Part shown: positions 18,058 through 27,285 of the stretch, in pieces
Layout: the number at the start of each line of letters is the position of its first letter
Position numbering within the stretch: position 1 is the first letter of the stretch
Assembly: GCA_020632995.1 (NCBI GenBank)
Contig: JACKEN010000006.1
Coordinates: 186,001 to 250,000, forward strand
DNA length: 64,000 nucleotides
Direction of reading: 5' to 3'
Source of the DNA: Deltaproteobacteria bacterium
Lineage (GTDB): Bacteria > Myxococcota > Kuafuiibacteriia > Kuafuiibacteriales > Kuafuiibacteriaceae
Notes under the pieces: model-generated
What the model was told of the DNA's origin: nothing
The model's database searches: none
The model's input: the letters and a program-made list of their open reading frames with translations, nothing else
Position numbers and translations under genes: made by a program

Positions 18058-18364
18058 GTCTCTTTGTCTCCTCGATGAAGGGTGATGAGGGGCGCCGCGT
18101 GGCGAGCGACCCCCCGAGAGGCGACACGCGGCCCGTCCCCGAATCCTGCAACCCGGCCTCGATTTTCCTGCTCGCCCCGGGATCCGAACCCCGCCCCCGC
18201 GCGTACCCCCAGTCGGAGCCTCTCGCGTGCACCCCGCACCCCAGCCCGCGCCGGCCCGGCCGGCGACCCCCGTGCCGTGGCGGCCGCCGAGGCGCCCCTC
18301 CCGCGTCGGTGCCCTGGCGGGGGCGTCGGTGCGTTGCTATCCTGCCCGCTCTTCGGAGGTACCG
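18058..18364. other. 307-bp intergenic region between divergent genes
   Basis: Holds the promoters of the small secreted protein (minus) and the ECF sigma gene (plus). No gene, tRNA or clear operator was recognised. Its 3' half is a run of CCG/GCC-rich sequence. Confidence 0.5.
18355..18360 (+). promoter_or_regulatory. ribosome-binding site that decides a TTG start
   Basis: GGAGGT placed four bases before the TTG at 18365. This selects that codon over the upstream in-frame ATG at 18227, whose extra 46 residues are Pro/Arg-rich and unlike any sigma factor. Confidence 0.8.
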
Positions 18365-18913
18365 TTGGACGAGGATCACGCATGCCTGCTGGCCCTGGCC
18401 CGGGGCGACCAGAAGGCGCTGGCCCAGCTGTACGACCGGTACGGCGGCCTCCTGATGGCGGTGGGGGTGCGGATCCTCGCCGACCGGCGCGAGGTCGAGG
18501 ACCTGCTCCACGACGTGTTCATGGAGGTCTGGCGCCAGGCCAAGACCTACGATCCGGCCCGGGGCTCGGTGCGGGCCTGGCTGGCCCTCAGGATGCGGAG
18601 CCGGGCCCTCGACCGGGTCCGGGCCGCGGGACGCTCGAAGGTGGTGCTCTCGGACGCCCCCGAGGCCCCGGATCGGCCGGCCGAGGGCTCGGATCCGGCG
18701 GAGCGGGTCGACGGCAGGACGGTGCGGGCGGCCCTCGCCGAGCTGCCTGATGAGCAGCGGGCGGTGCTGGAGCTCGGCTACTTCGGGGGCCTGAGCAGCT
18801 CCGAGATCGCGGCGGAGCTCGGGATCCCGATCGGTACCGTGAAGTCCCGGGTGGCCCGGGGGCTGGCCCAGCTCCGAGTGGGCCTGACCCCGGTGGCGGG
18901 AGGTGCCCTGTGA
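18365..18913 (+). CDS. ECF sigma factor (RpoE/ECF11-like)
   Basis: 182 residues. Sigma2 shows ALAQLYDRYGGLLMAVGVRI and DLLHDVFMEVWRQ, with the -10-reading helix ending MRSRALDRVRAA. Sigma4 shows LPDEQRAVLELGYFGGLSSSEIA and the helix-turn-helix IPIGTVKSRVARGLAQLR. The start is TTG with a strong ribosome site. The next gene begins inside the stop codon (GTGA) and encodes a cupin anti-sigma factor, so this is a sigma/anti-sigma pair of the RpoE-ChrR type, which in other bacteria answers singlet oxygen or envelope stress. The downstream split macroglobulin genes may be its targets, since only 32 bp separate them from the anti-sigma gene. Confidence 0.94.
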   Translation: MDEDHACLLALARGDQKALAQLYDRYGGLLMAVGVRILADRREVEDLLHDVFMEVWRQAKTYDPARGSVRAWLALRMRSRALDRVRAAGRSKVVLSDAPEAPDRPAEGSDPAERVDGRTVRAALAELPDEQRAVLELGYFGGLSSSEIAAELGIPIGTVKSRVARGLAQLRVGLTPVAGGAL

Positions 18914-19521
18914 GCGAGCGCGTCCTCGACCTTCTCCCCGACTACCTGATGGGCGGGCTCGCGGAGGCGGAGCGCGCCGAGGTGGCCGCCGCGGTGGCCG
19001 CCTCGCCCGAGCTGCAGGCGGAGGTCGCCGCCCTCTCGGAGGCCCTGTTCGCCCTCGCCGACGACCTGCCGAAGGTGGCGCCCGCTCCCTCGGTGCGGGC
19101 GCGCCTGTTGGCGTCCGCCGCGCAAGATCGCCTGCTCCCCTTCGCGGACGACCTCGCCCGCATCTGCGACCTGGCGAGGGGCGTCATGCAGGCCATCCTG
19201 CGCAAGGTGGACGACCTCGCGGCCTGGGAGCCCGGGCCGATGCCCGGCATCGAGGTCATCCACTTCGATCACGGCCCGGGGTGCTTCGCCGCCGACACCG
19301 GCCTGGTCCGCTTCCCCCCCGGCGCGGTGATCCCACGCCACCGGCACCTGGGCCGCGAGCTGAGCTACGTCCTCGAGGGCACCCTGATCGACGACGATGG
19401 GCGCCGCTACGGGCCGGGTGAGGTGCTCGACAAGACGGTGGACGACACCCACGGGTTCTCGGCCGGGGCGGAGGCGCCCCTGGTGCTGGTCCTCGTGCAC
19501 AGCGGGTTCGAGTTCTTCTAG
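18910..19521 (+). CDS. ChrR-like cupin anti-sigma factor
   Basis: 203 residues. The N-terminal helical part (1-75) has the anti-sigma pattern LLPDYLMGGLAEAERAEV, and a C-terminal cupin (95-203) carries the metal-binding motif H-R-H-L-G-R-E. The ChrR zinc site in the N-terminal domain (H-x3-C-x2-C) is absent, so sigma binding must be held by protein contacts alone. The cupin His/Glu set could bind Zn, Fe or Mn and sense the signal. Start GTG at 18910 overlaps the sigma gene stop. Confidence 0.88.
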   Translation: MSERVLDLLPDYLMGGLAEAERAEVAAAVAASPELQAEVAALSEALFALADDLPKVAPAPSVRARLLASAAQDRLLPFADDLARICDLARGVMQAILRKVDDLAAWEPGPMPGIEVIHFDHGPGCFAADTGLVRFPPGAVIPRHRHLGRELSYVLEGTLIDDDGRRYGPGEVLDKTVDDTHGFSAGAEAPLVLVLVHSGFEFF

Positions 19522-19553
19522 ATCCGGGCGCGGCGCCGGCCGTTGCACGTGGG

Positions 19554-22500
19554 GTGAGTGAGGCTTTCTCCGGACCAGCGTATAGTCCGCCCCCGGTGCG
19601 GTGGACCAAGCTACGAATCGTCATGATGGTGGGGGGCGCGCTCGCCCTCCTGGTGCTCTGGGGGCTGTCCCGGGCCATGTGCCTGTCGGCCTGGGTGCAG
19701 TATGGGGTGGACATCCGGAGCTGCCCGGCCGGCACGCCGAAGGCCGGGGTGGAGCTCAACGCGACGAGCCTCCGCCGAGGCTCCCCCGGGTATGTCATGA
19801 TCCGGGCGCCGCTGTACTACACCACCGGCCCGGCGGATCAGCGGCTGACCACCTACACGCCTCGCATCTCGGCCCGGCTCTTCCTCGTGCGCGGGGCCGA
19901 GAAGACCGAGCTGGTGCCCGAGAAGGGGTGGGAGAAGGAGGGCGACGCCCTCGGGGGGCAGGTCGCCTTGCCGAAGGATCTCCCGGACGGCGACCACGTG
20001 CTGAGGGCGGAGGTCGAGACGCCCCTCGGCCCCGCCGCCCACGATGTCCCCCTCCCGGTGTACGCGCCGGCCAAGGCCCACATCATCACCGACCGGCCGC
20101 TCTACGAGCCGGGCAACCTCATCCAGTTCCGGGCGGTGGTGCTTCGCGCAAGAGATCTTGCGCCGCTCGACTCGCGCCCCGGGCGCTTCGTGGTCGAGGA
20201 CCCCACCGGGCAGGTGGTGCTGGAGGAGCGGGCCCCGGCGGGTGAGTACGGGGTGGCCTCCGGCGACTTCCCGCTCGACGAGGGGGCGCCCACCGGCACC
20301 TGGTCGGTGTCCTATGTGACCGGGGACGAGGTGGCCCGCACCACGGTGCGGGTGGAGCCCTTCACCCTGCCGCGCTTCTCGGTCGAGGCGGCGCCCGCCC
20401 GGCCCTTCTATGGCGTCGGCGCGAGCCCGGTGGTCCGCGGCGCGGTCCGCTACGCGAGCGGGGCGCCGGTGTCGGGGGCCCGCCTGAACCTCCGCTGGGA
20501 GGTCGCGGGTGCGTGGCCGCCACCTCGCGCGTGGAGCGAGGGCGACGCGCTGCCCAAGGCCGCCTACGCCGAGGACGACGGCCACTTCGAGCTGCGGCTG
20601 CCCCGGATTCCGGCCGACCTCGTCGGGCAGGCTACCCTGCGCTGTGACGTGGAGGCCCTCGACCCGACCGGCGACCGGGTCACCGGCGGGTTCTCGGTGC
20701 TCCTCAGCAAGGACCCGATCCAGGTCTCGGCCGTGACCGAGCTCGGCGGCGGCCTCGCCCAGGGCTTCAACAACCGGGTCTACCTCCGGGTCACCACCGC
20801 GGACGGGCGCCCCCTGCCGGGGGCGGCGCTCCAGGTGCGGCGGGCCTGGGAGCCGGGCGACGAGGGCCAGGCGGCGAAGACGGACGAGGACGGCGTGGCC
20901 GCGCTCCAGCTCGATCCCGGCCCGCCGGTCAACGTGCTCATCCCCGCCCCGCCGGTGCGCCCACCACCTCGCCCCGAGCCGGTGGCGCGGCAGTCGGTGG
21001 AGGACATGGTGGGCGGGGACGTGACCCTGGCGGATCAGCTCGCGCTGGACCGGCAGGAGGGGCGCCTCGCCTCCTGCCAGCGCTTCGTGGAGCGGGAGGC
21101 GTCGCCCGGCGTGGTGCTGCGGGTGTCGAGCGCGGGGCGGGTCACCGCGGTGAAGCACGAGCCCGAGCCGATCGAGGAGTGCGTAGCGGAGGTGGTCCGG
21201 GGCTTTCAGCTCCCGGCGGGGCGTCCGCGGGTGCTCGCGGTGAGCTGGCGCCTGACCTCCGACCTGCCGACCCTCGAGCCCAGCCTCGAGGCGGACGACG
21301 AGGAGCCCGAGGAGGTGGCGCGGGCCTTCGAGCGCGCCGCCCTCGACGCCCGGCGCTGCCTCCCGGTGGACGCCCGCTCGGCCGAGCTGGGCCGGGTGGT
21401 CATCTGGCAGGCCGCCCCCGAGCGCACGGAGCTGGCGGTGGAGGTCACCACCGACCCCGAGGCGGAGCCGAGCGGCCTGTCCGCCGCGGCCCTCCGGTGC
21501 ATCGATGAGCGCATGATGCAGGCTCGCTTGCGCCGGCCCCACCCGAAGACCGCGCCGATGAGCCTCGGGGTGGTGCGGCTCTCGGTGGCGGCGGGGCCGC
21601 GCTACGAGGCGAGCCACCGGTCCGACACCGTGCGGCTCGGCTACGAGCTCGAGGTCTCGGCCAAGGTGGGCGACGAGGCGTTGGGCCAGACCAAGCTCTT
21701 CCTCGACCCCGGCGTGGTGCCCGATATCCGCCTGCGGGCGACGCCGGTGCTCGCCGCGCCGGGGCAGGAGGTCACGGTGCAGCTCCTGCGCGGGCCCGAG
21801 TTCTCCGGCGCGCTCCCCGAGCGGCTCTACTGGCAGCACGAGGGGCGGAGCAACCCGATGGATCTCGATCCCGAGACCCGCACCGCCCGCTTCACCGTCC
21901 CGAAGGACGGGCAGGGCTGGTTCGACGTGTCGTGGGGCGGCGGCCGCGCCCTGGTCTTCGTCAAGCCCGCGTCCACCCTCGCGGTGGAGGTGAAGAGCGA
22001 TCGTCCGACCTATGCGCCGGGTGACACCGCGCGCCTGTCGCTCCGCACCACCACCGGCGGCCGGGGCGCGCCCGCCGCGGTGGGCTTGATCGGGGTGGAC
22101 GAGACCCTCGGGCAGCTGGTGTCCCTCCCCGGGCCCGACGCGATGGGCGGCCTGGCCCCGGTGCCGCAGATGAACGCGATGGCCTTCAACGTGCTCGACG
22201 CCCAGGCCCTGGTGGAGGGCCGCATCCGGGGCGCGGCGGCGGCCGCCGCCACCGTCACGCGGGTGGGGGCCATCCCGGAGCCGGCGGAGCTCGATCGCTA
22301 CGTCGAGGCGGTGGGCGGCACCAGCTTCGACCCGGTGGAGGGCCTCACCGACGGCTTCTACCGCGCCCTGGGCGCGCTCTACGGCCGGGTGCGGCGGTGG
22401 GAGAAGGAGGCGCCCAAGGGCGAGCTGATGCGGCCGCAGGTGATGGCCTCGCTCTGGCAAGACGCGTTGACATCGGTGGAGCAGAAGGACGGGCCGGTAG

Positions 22501-22649
22501 AGGACGCCTACGGGCGGCGGCTGACCCTGGCGGTGCTCCCGGATGACCTCCTGGAGCTGGCGGATCCGCGGGCGGTGGTGGTGGACGGCACCCGCCTGCC
22601 GGAGGACGTGGACAACTGGATCGCGTGGGTCCGGAGGGAGGCGCCGTGA
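19554..22649 (+). CDS. alpha-2-macroglobulin-like protein, N-terminal half (MG2 domain)
   Basis: 1031 residues: short cytoplasmic tail, membrane anchor at about 24-45 (MMVGGALALLVLWGL), then macroglobulin beta-sandwich domains. The MG2 signature is the phrase ITDRPLYEPGNLIQFRAVVL at about 180-200, with more MG domains to 480. About 500-685 hold two repeats resembling the TonB/AgmX C-terminal fold (Cys-flanked, with GVVLRVSSAGRVTAV and GRVVIWQAAPERTELAV), an unusual insert. MG-like sequence then resumes (SDRPTYAPGDTARLSLRT). The protein ends where the next gene starts, so one macroglobulin is encoded in two polypeptides. GTG 19554 is the outermost start; a GTG near 19595 would also keep the anchor. 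Confidence 0.82.
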   Translation: MSEAFSGPAYSPPPVRWTKLRIVMMVGGALALLVLWGLSRAMCLSAWVQYGVDIRSCPAGTPKAGVELNATSLRRGSPGYVMIRAPLYYTTGPADQRLTTYTPRISARLFLVRGAEKTELVPEKGWEKEGDALGGQVALPKDLPDGDHVLRAEVETPLGPAAHDVPLPVYAPAKAHIITDRPLYEPGNLIQFRAVVLRARDLAPLDSRPGRFVVEDPTGQVVLEERAPAGEYGVASGDFPLDEGAPTGTWSVSYVTGDEVARTTVRVEPFTLPRFSVEAAPARPFYGVGASPVVRGAVRYASGAPVSGARLNLRWEVAGAWPPPRAWSEGDALPKAAYAEDDGHFELRLPRIPADLVGQATLRCDVEALDPTGDRVTGGFSVLLSKDPIQVSAVTELGGGLAQGFNNRVYLRVTTADGRPLPGAALQVRRAWEPGDEGQAAKTDEDGVAALQLDPGPPVNVLIPAPPVRPPPRPEPVARQSVEDMVGGDVTLADQLALDRQEGRLASCQRFVEREASPGVVLRVSSAGRVTAVKHEPEPIEECVAEVVRGFQLPAGRPRVLAVSWRLTSDLPTLEPSLEADDEEPEEVARAFERAALDARRCLPVDARSAELGRVVIWQAAPERTELAVEVTTDPEAEPSGLSAAALRCIDERMMQARLRRPHPKTAPMSLGVVRLSVAAGPRYEASHRSDTVRLGYELEVSAKVGDEALGQTKLFLDPGVVPDIRLRATPVLAAPGQEVTVQLLRGPEFSGALPERLYWQHEGRSNPMDLDPETRTARFTVPKDGQGWFDVSWGGGRALVFVKPASTLAVEVKSDRPTYAPGDTARLSLRTTTGGRGAPAAVGLIGVDETLGQLVSLPGPDAMGGLAPVPQMNAMAFNVLDAQALVEGRIRGAAAAAATVTRVGAIPEPAELDRYVEAVGGTSFDPVEGLTDGFYRALGALYGRVRRWEKEAPKGELMRPQVMASLWQDALTSVEQKDGPVEDAYGRRLTLAVLPDDLLELADPRAVVVDGTRLPEDVDNWIAWVRREAP
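20148..20161. repeat. GCAA-N6-TTGC palindrome, copy 7
   Basis: GCAAGAGATCTTGC, part of a perfect 18-bp palindrome (20146-20163). Read as GCA AGA GAT CTT GCG: AGA and CTT are very unusual codons for this sequence. Confidence 0.8.
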
Positions 22650-25018
22650 ACGGTTGGAAGCGTGTGTTCTTTGGCGGGCTGGTGGTGGTCACGCTGCTCT
22701 TCATGGGGGCGGTCATCGCCCTCACCCTGAGCTCGGGCAGGAGCCCGAGCGCGGTCTACCGCGACATGGCGGCGCGGGAGGAGCAGGGCTACGTGATGGA
22801 GGACGAGGCGATGCCGGCGGCGCCCGCCGCGGCCAAGCCGATGAAGGAGGCGGCGCGCCGCCCCGAGCGCAAGAAGCGCGAGGCCAAGGGGATGGCTCGC
22901 GGCGGCGGCGGCGCCGTCGGCGGTTTGCTCGGCGCGAACATGGCGGCCGACAAGCTCAGCGCGGACGCGGCTCCCGAGCCGGAGGAGGCCGACGGTGAGG
23001 CGGGCGGGGAAGACGCGGCCCCGACCCGGAGCTGGTTCCCCGAGACCTTCCTCTTCGTGCCGCGCCTGGTCACCGACGGCCAGGGGCTGGCCAGCCTCGA
23101 CGTGAAGGTGCCGGACCGGCTCACCCGCTGGCGTGTGCTCGCCCTGGCCCACAACCGCGAGGGCGCCCAGGCGGGGGCGGTCACCTCGCTGCAGGGCACC
23201 TTGCCGCTGTACGTGGATCCGCTCCTGCCTGCCTTCTTGCACGCCGGTGACCAGGTGGAGATCCCGGTGCAGGTGGTGAACACCACCGACGCCGCCCTCC
23301 GCACCGACGTGGTGGTCGAGGTGGAGGGGGCGAGGAAGGTCAGGGGCGGGGGCGCCCTCACCGTCCCGGCGGAGCGCAGCGTGGTGCAAGCGGCCCTGCT
23401 CCAGGCCGAGCGCCCCGGGACCCTGGTGTTCAGCGCCTCGGTGCCCGGCCGCGACGCGGTGGAGCGCAAGGTCCCGATCCTGCCCACCGGGCGGCCGTGG
23501 AGCGCGGAGCGGAGCGGCACCCTGGCCGCGCCGCGGCAGATCTCGATCCCCGGGGTCGAGGACGCCGAGCCCGGCAGCGCGCGGATCCGGCTGGAGGTGT
23601 TCCCGGGCGCGCTCGCCCTGTTGGCGTCCGAGCTGGAGCGGGCCCCCGGGCGCCGCGGAGTGGCGGAGGACGCCTACGCGCTCCTGTTGGCCGGGCGCGG
23701 CCCCGACTTACTGACCAGACTGGGCGGGGAGGTCGACGCGGCGGCGTTCCGCCGGCTCACCATCACCGCGTCGCAGCGGGTCATCCAGCACGGGCGGAGC
23801 CCGGCTCCTGGGCAAGCCGCCTTGCTCGCCGAGGCCGCGCTGGCCCACCCCGACAACCCGGTGCTCCAGCGCCTGGGCGAGCGGCTGGGTGTGGCCCTGG
23901 CCCGTGAGCAGCGCCCCGACGGCACCTTCGGCGGGGGTTCGGGCTGGACCCTCCCGCGCCTGTTGAGCGCCACCGCGGAGGGCGTGGCGGCCATGCAGGC
24001 CGGCGCCCGGGACGAGGCGAGCAAGCAGCGTGCCCAGGTGGCCGCGCTGCGGGCGAGCGGGGCGTTCGAGCGCTACGCGGGGCGGGTGGACGACGCCTAC
24101 ACCGCGGCGTGGGGCCTCTACAGCGGGGCGGCGCAAGGCACCCTGCGGGGCACCCTGGCCACCCTGGTGAGGGGCGCCCTGGTGCAGTCGGAGGACGGCG
24201 CTCGGCACCTGCCGGTGCCGCGGGGGGCCCAGCGCCCGGACGGGGGCCGGCCCACCGAGGCCGAGGCCACCGCCCTCGCGATCCTGGCCCTCGCCGATGA
24301 CGCCGAGGCGGCCGCGCTCCTCCCGGACCTCGGGGCCAGCCTGTTGGCCGGCTACCGCCCCGGCTGGGGCTGGGGCGACGGGCGCACCAACCTGCTCGCC
24401 CTGCGCGCGGTGATCCAGGTGTTCTCGGCGCCGATGCCCGAGAAGGTGCAGGTCATCTTGCGGTCAGGGGATGAGGTGATCACCCAGGGGACCCTCACCG
24501 GGGCCGCCCGGCGCGAGGTGATGAGCCGGATGGTGTGGCTGGACGCCCTCCCGGGCGCCTTCGCGCTGACCGCGGAGCCCGCGGTGCCGGGGCTGGGCTA
24601 CCGCCTCGTGGCCGAGGCCAACGTGCCGTGGGACGACAGCGCGACCACCCCCGGCCTCGAGCTGATGGTGGACGTGGCGAAGGACGCCCGGGTGGGGCGC
24701 CCGGTGGCGGTGACGTTGTCGGCCGCGGTGCCGGGTGCGCTCCCCTTCGAGGTGCGCCACGCCCTCCCGGCCGGGGTGAGCCCGGACCGTCAGAGCCTGG
24801 CCGCCCTCGTCACCGCGGGCAAGATCCAGCGCTTCGAGGTGGAGGACGGCCTGGTGACCCTGTGGGCCTCGCCCGGCCGCATGGGGCAGGCCTTCAGCGT
24901 TACCTACCGGGTGATGCCGAGCCTGGCCGGGCGCCTGATCGCCGGGGCCTCGCAGGTCAAGTTGACGGGCCGCGACAGCGCCACCTGGGTGCCGCCCGCG
25001 GTGTGGGTGGTGAAGTAG
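22646..25018 (+). CDS. alpha-2-macroglobulin-like protein, C-terminal half (A2M domain, no thioester)
   Basis: 790 residues with a membrane anchor at about 8-30 (VFFGGLVVVTLLFMGAVIAL), a Lys/Arg/Ala-rich linker, and the A2M signature TRSWFPETFLFVP followed by LDVKVPDRLTRWRVLALAHN. A helical toroid of terpenoid-cyclase type follows, then a C-terminal receptor-type beta-sandwich. The thioester pentapeptide C-G-E-Q is absent; the equivalent place reads GRRGVAEDAY. It therefore cannot trap proteases covalently and resembles the thioester-free YfaS-type class. The start GTG (22646) overlaps the stop of the first half (GTGA), giving coupled synthesis. Both halves carry their own anchor, so they probably assemble side by side in the periplasm. 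Confidence 0.83.
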   Translation: MNGWKRVFFGGLVVVTLLFMGAVIALTLSSGRSPSAVYRDMAAREEQGYVMEDEAMPAAPAAAKPMKEAARRPERKKREAKGMARGGGGAVGGLLGANMAADKLSADAAPEPEEADGEAGGEDAAPTRSWFPETFLFVPRLVTDGQGLASLDVKVPDRLTRWRVLALAHNREGAQAGAVTSLQGTLPLYVDPLLPAFLHAGDQVEIPVQVVNTTDAALRTDVVVEVEGARKVRGGGALTVPAERSVVQAALLQAERPGTLVFSASVPGRDAVERKVPILPTGRPWSAERSGTLAAPRQISIPGVEDAEPGSARIRLEVFPGALALLASELERAPGRRGVAEDAYALLLAGRGPDLLTRLGGEVDAAAFRRLTITASQRVIQHGRSPAPGQAALLAEAALAHPDNPVLQRLGERLGVALAREQRPDGTFGGGSGWTLPRLLSATAEGVAAMQAGARDEASKQRAQVAALRASGAFERYAGRVDDAYTAAWGLYSGAAQGTLRGTLATLVRGALVQSEDGARHLPVPRGAQRPDGGRPTEAEATALAILALADDAEAAALLPDLGASLLAGYRPGWGWGDGRTNLLALRAVIQVFSAPMPEKVQVILRSGDEVITQGTLTGAARREVMSRMVWLDALPGAFALTAEPAVPGLGYRLVAEANVPWDDSATTPGLELMVDVAKDARVGRPVAVTLSAAVPGALPFEVRHALPAGVSPDRQSLAALVTAGKIQRFEVEDGLVTLWASPGRMGQAFSVTYRVMPSLAGRLIAGASQVKLTGRDSATWVPPAVWVVK
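23812..23825. repeat. GCAA-N6-TTGC palindrome, copy 8
   Basis: GCAAGCCGCCTTGC in the second macroglobulin gene, read as GGG CAA GCC GCC TTG CTC. Confidence 0.75.
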
Positions 25019-25801
25019 CTACAGCGCCTGGGCGATGCGCCGCCGCCAGCTCCGGTCCTCGGCCTCCTTGATCAGCTTCTCGAGCGGGGCCGAGATCTCC
25101 GCGCTCAGTTTCACCCCGCCGATCGGCTGCTCCTCGAACTCGAAGGCCCCGAAGTTCGACAGGATGGGGAGCCCCAGCCCCAGCCCGGCCGAGATCCCGG
25201 CCATGTAGCCGCAGGCCTTCTTGTCATTGGCCTCCAGCCGCAGGAACGCGAGCGAGGCCACCAGCGCCTCGACGTCGGCCCCGCGCCGCCGGGCGGGGCG
25301 GGCCAGGACCTCCCGCGGGCCATAGAGGCAGGCCACGTAGGCCTCGGCCGAGGCCCCGACCGACAGCCGGGCCTCGCGCCCGACCACCTGGCTGACCCGC
25401 AGGCTGGCCTGCATCGGGCCGTCCGGGCGCACGTAGAAGATCTCGGTGCCCGACAGGCCGGTGACCCCGGCCCCGGCGCCCTTGAAGTAGCCGAGGGCCA
25501 CCGCCTGGGCCTCACGGTCCAGCTGGCCCTTCACCGACTCCAGGGCCTCCAACAGGCGCATCGCGAGGGCGGTCGGGTTGTCGAGGTCGGCCGGCGCGTT
25601 CGCGAGGGAGGCCACGAGCTTCTGGGCGGTCGCGGCCGCCTCCGCCGCCTTGCCCTGGAGCTTCTGGGTCGCGCCCTGGACCTGCACCTGGAGCTGCTCG
25701 GACAGCTCGTCGAGGTTGGCCTTGGCCTTGGTGCCGGCGTCTTCGGCCCAGGCCTGGGCCTTCTTCAGCCACGCGGGGATCTTGTCGGAGGGGTCCGCCA
25801 C
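25019..25801 (-). CDS. hypothetical protein with helical N-terminus
   Basis: Not recognised. 260 residues from GTG 25801. Residues 1-90 are amphipathic, Ala/Gln/Lys-rich helices with coiled-coil character (KKAQAWAEDAGTKAKANLDE). The middle (90-170) looks like beta structure with GTEIFYVRPDG and GREARLSVGASAEAYVACLYG. The rest contains a Gly-rich hydrophobic stretch (MAGISAGLGLGLPIL) that could touch a membrane. No signal peptide. Its stop codon abuts that of the macroglobulin gene (convergent). Confidence 0.65.
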   Translation of the reverse strand: MADPSDKIPAWLKKAQAWAEDAGTKAKANLDELSEQLQVQVQGATQKLQGKAAEAAATAQKLVASLANAPADLDNPTALAMRLLEALESVKGQLDREAQAVALGYFKGAGAGVTGLSGTEIFYVRPDGPMQASLRVSQVVGREARLSVGASAEAYVACLYGPREVLARPARRRGADVEALVASLAFLRLEANDKKACGYMAGISAGLGLGLPILSNFGAFEFEEQPIGGVKLSAEISAPLEKLIKEAEDRSWRRRIAQAL

Positions 25802-25846
25802 CGGGCGAGGATAGCCCGGCGGCGGTGGGGCAGGGTAGCGTCCAGG

Positions 25847-27163
25847 CTAGTACCGGTAGTGGTCGGGCTTGAAGGGGCCGTCCACCGGCACCCCGAGGTA
25901 GTCCGCCTGCTTCTGGGTGAGCTTGGTCAGCTTTACGCCCAGGCGCCCGAGGTGGAGCGCCGCCACCTTCTCGTCGAGCTTCTTGGGCAGGACGCTGACG
26001 GTCTTGCCGTAGGTGGTGTGGTGGTTCCACAGCTCGATCTGGGCGAGCACCTGGTTGGTGAAGCTGTTCGACATCACGAACGAGGGGTGGCCGGTGGCGC
26101 AGCCCAGGTTCATGAGGCGCCCGCGGGCGAGCACGATGAGCTTCTTGCCGTCGGGGAACACGAAGTGGTCCACCTGGGGCTTGATGTTCTCTTCCTTGAT
26201 GTCCGGGTTCTTCTCGAGCCAGGACATCTGGATCTCGTGATCGAAGTGCCCGATGTTCCCGAGGATCGCCTCGTGCTTCATCGCCATCATGTGCTCGCCG
26301 GTGATCACGTCGGCGCAGCCGGTGGCGGTGACGAAGATGTCACCCTGGGGGGCGGCCTCCTCCATCGTGACCACCTGGTAGCCCTCCATCGAGGCCTGCA
26401 GCGCGCAGATCGGGTCGATCTCGGTGATCAGCACCCGGGCGCCCTGGCCGCGGAGGGAGTCCGCCACGCCCTTGCCCACGTCGCCGAAGCCGGCCACGAC
26501 CGCGACCTTGCCCGCGATCATCACGTCGGTGGCGCGCTTGATGCCGTCGATGCCGGACTCACGGCAGCCGTAGAGGTTGTCGAACTTCGACTTGGTCACC
26601 GAGTCGTTCACGTTGATGGCGGCGCACTGCAAGGTGCCCTTCTTCGCCATCTCGTACAGCCGGTGCACGCCGGTGGTGGTCTCCTCGGAGACGCCCCGGA
26701 TCGGGTCGGCACCGTCGAAGTACTGCGGGTAGTTCTCGTGCACGTGGATGGTGAGGTCACCACCATCGTCGAGCAGCATGTTGGGGGCCTTGCCGTCCTT
26801 GAAGGCCTTGAGCTGCTGGTCGATGCACCAGACGTACTCCTCGTTGGTCTCGCCCTTCCAGGCGAAGACCGGCACGCCGGCCTTCGCGATGGCGGCGGCG
26901 GCGTGGTCCTGGGTGGAGTAGATGTTGCACGAGGTCCAGGTGACCTCCGCCCCCAGGTCGACCAGGGTCTCGATGAGGACCGCGGTCTGGATGGTCATGT
27001 GCAGGCAGCCGGCGATCCGGGCGCCCTTCAGGGGCTTGGAGGCCCCATACTCGGCCCGGAGGGCCATGAGACCGGGCATCTCGGTCTCGGCGATCTCGAT
27101 CTCCTTGCGGCCCCACTCGGCCAGGCCGAGATCCTTCACCTTGTACGTCGCGGTCTCATCCAT
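25847..27163 (-). CDS. ahcY: adenosylhomocysteinase
   Basis: Splits S-adenosylhomocysteine to adenosine and homocysteine, clearing the by-product of methyl transfer. 438 residues, usual length. Seen: substrate region [30 protein letters not shown] with the catalytic Lys/Asp, NAD fold [22 protein letters not shown] and the C-terminal KPDHYRY tail that reaches the neighbouring subunit. The start ATG 27163 has GAGAGGAAA upstream. Its 122-bp divergent upstream region was read for an SAH riboswitch and none was found. No SAM-synthesis gene is adjacent; the Cys/Met PLP enzyme one gene away may act in the same sulphur metabolism. Confidence 0.98.
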   Translation of the reverse strand: MDETATYKVKDLGLAEWGRKEIEIAETEMPGLMALRAEYGASKPLKGARIAGCLHMTIQTAVLIETLVDLGAEVTWTSCNIYSTQDHAAAAIAKAGVPVFAWKGETNEEYVWCIDQQLKAFKDGKAPNMLLDDGGDLTIHVHENYPQYFDGADPIRGVSEETTTGVHRLYEMAKKGTLQCAAINVNDSVTKSKFDNLYGCRESGIDGIKRATDVMIAGKVAVVAGFGDVGKGVADSLRGQGARVLITEIDPICALQASMEGYQVVTMEEAAPQGDIFVTATGCADVITGEHMMAMKHEAILGNIGHFDHEIQMSWLEKNPDIKEENIKPQVDHFVFPDGKKLIVLARGRLMNLGCATGHPSFVMSNSFTNQVLAQIELWNHHTTYGKTVSVLPKKLDEKVAALHLGRLGVKLTKLTQKQADYLGVPVDGPFKPDHYRY

Positions 27164-27285
27164 GTTCAGTGTTTCCTCTCCGGGGGGCGTACTAGCGCCC
27201 AGGACCCGGCCTGGCAAGGGTTCCGGCAGGGGCCGGTGTGGGTTTCGCGCCGTTCCCGCGGTGCTGGTATCCTCGGGGGGCTCAT

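Noticed and set aside
18170..18260. Sequence resembling a tRNA T-arm on the minus strand (GGGGTTCGGATCCC)
   Set aside because: No acceptor stem, D-arm or anticodon arm could be paired at the right distances.
27164..27285. Possible SAH riboswitch upstream of ahcY
   Set aside because: The conserved GAGGAGCGCTGC-type core is absent from the 122-bp region.
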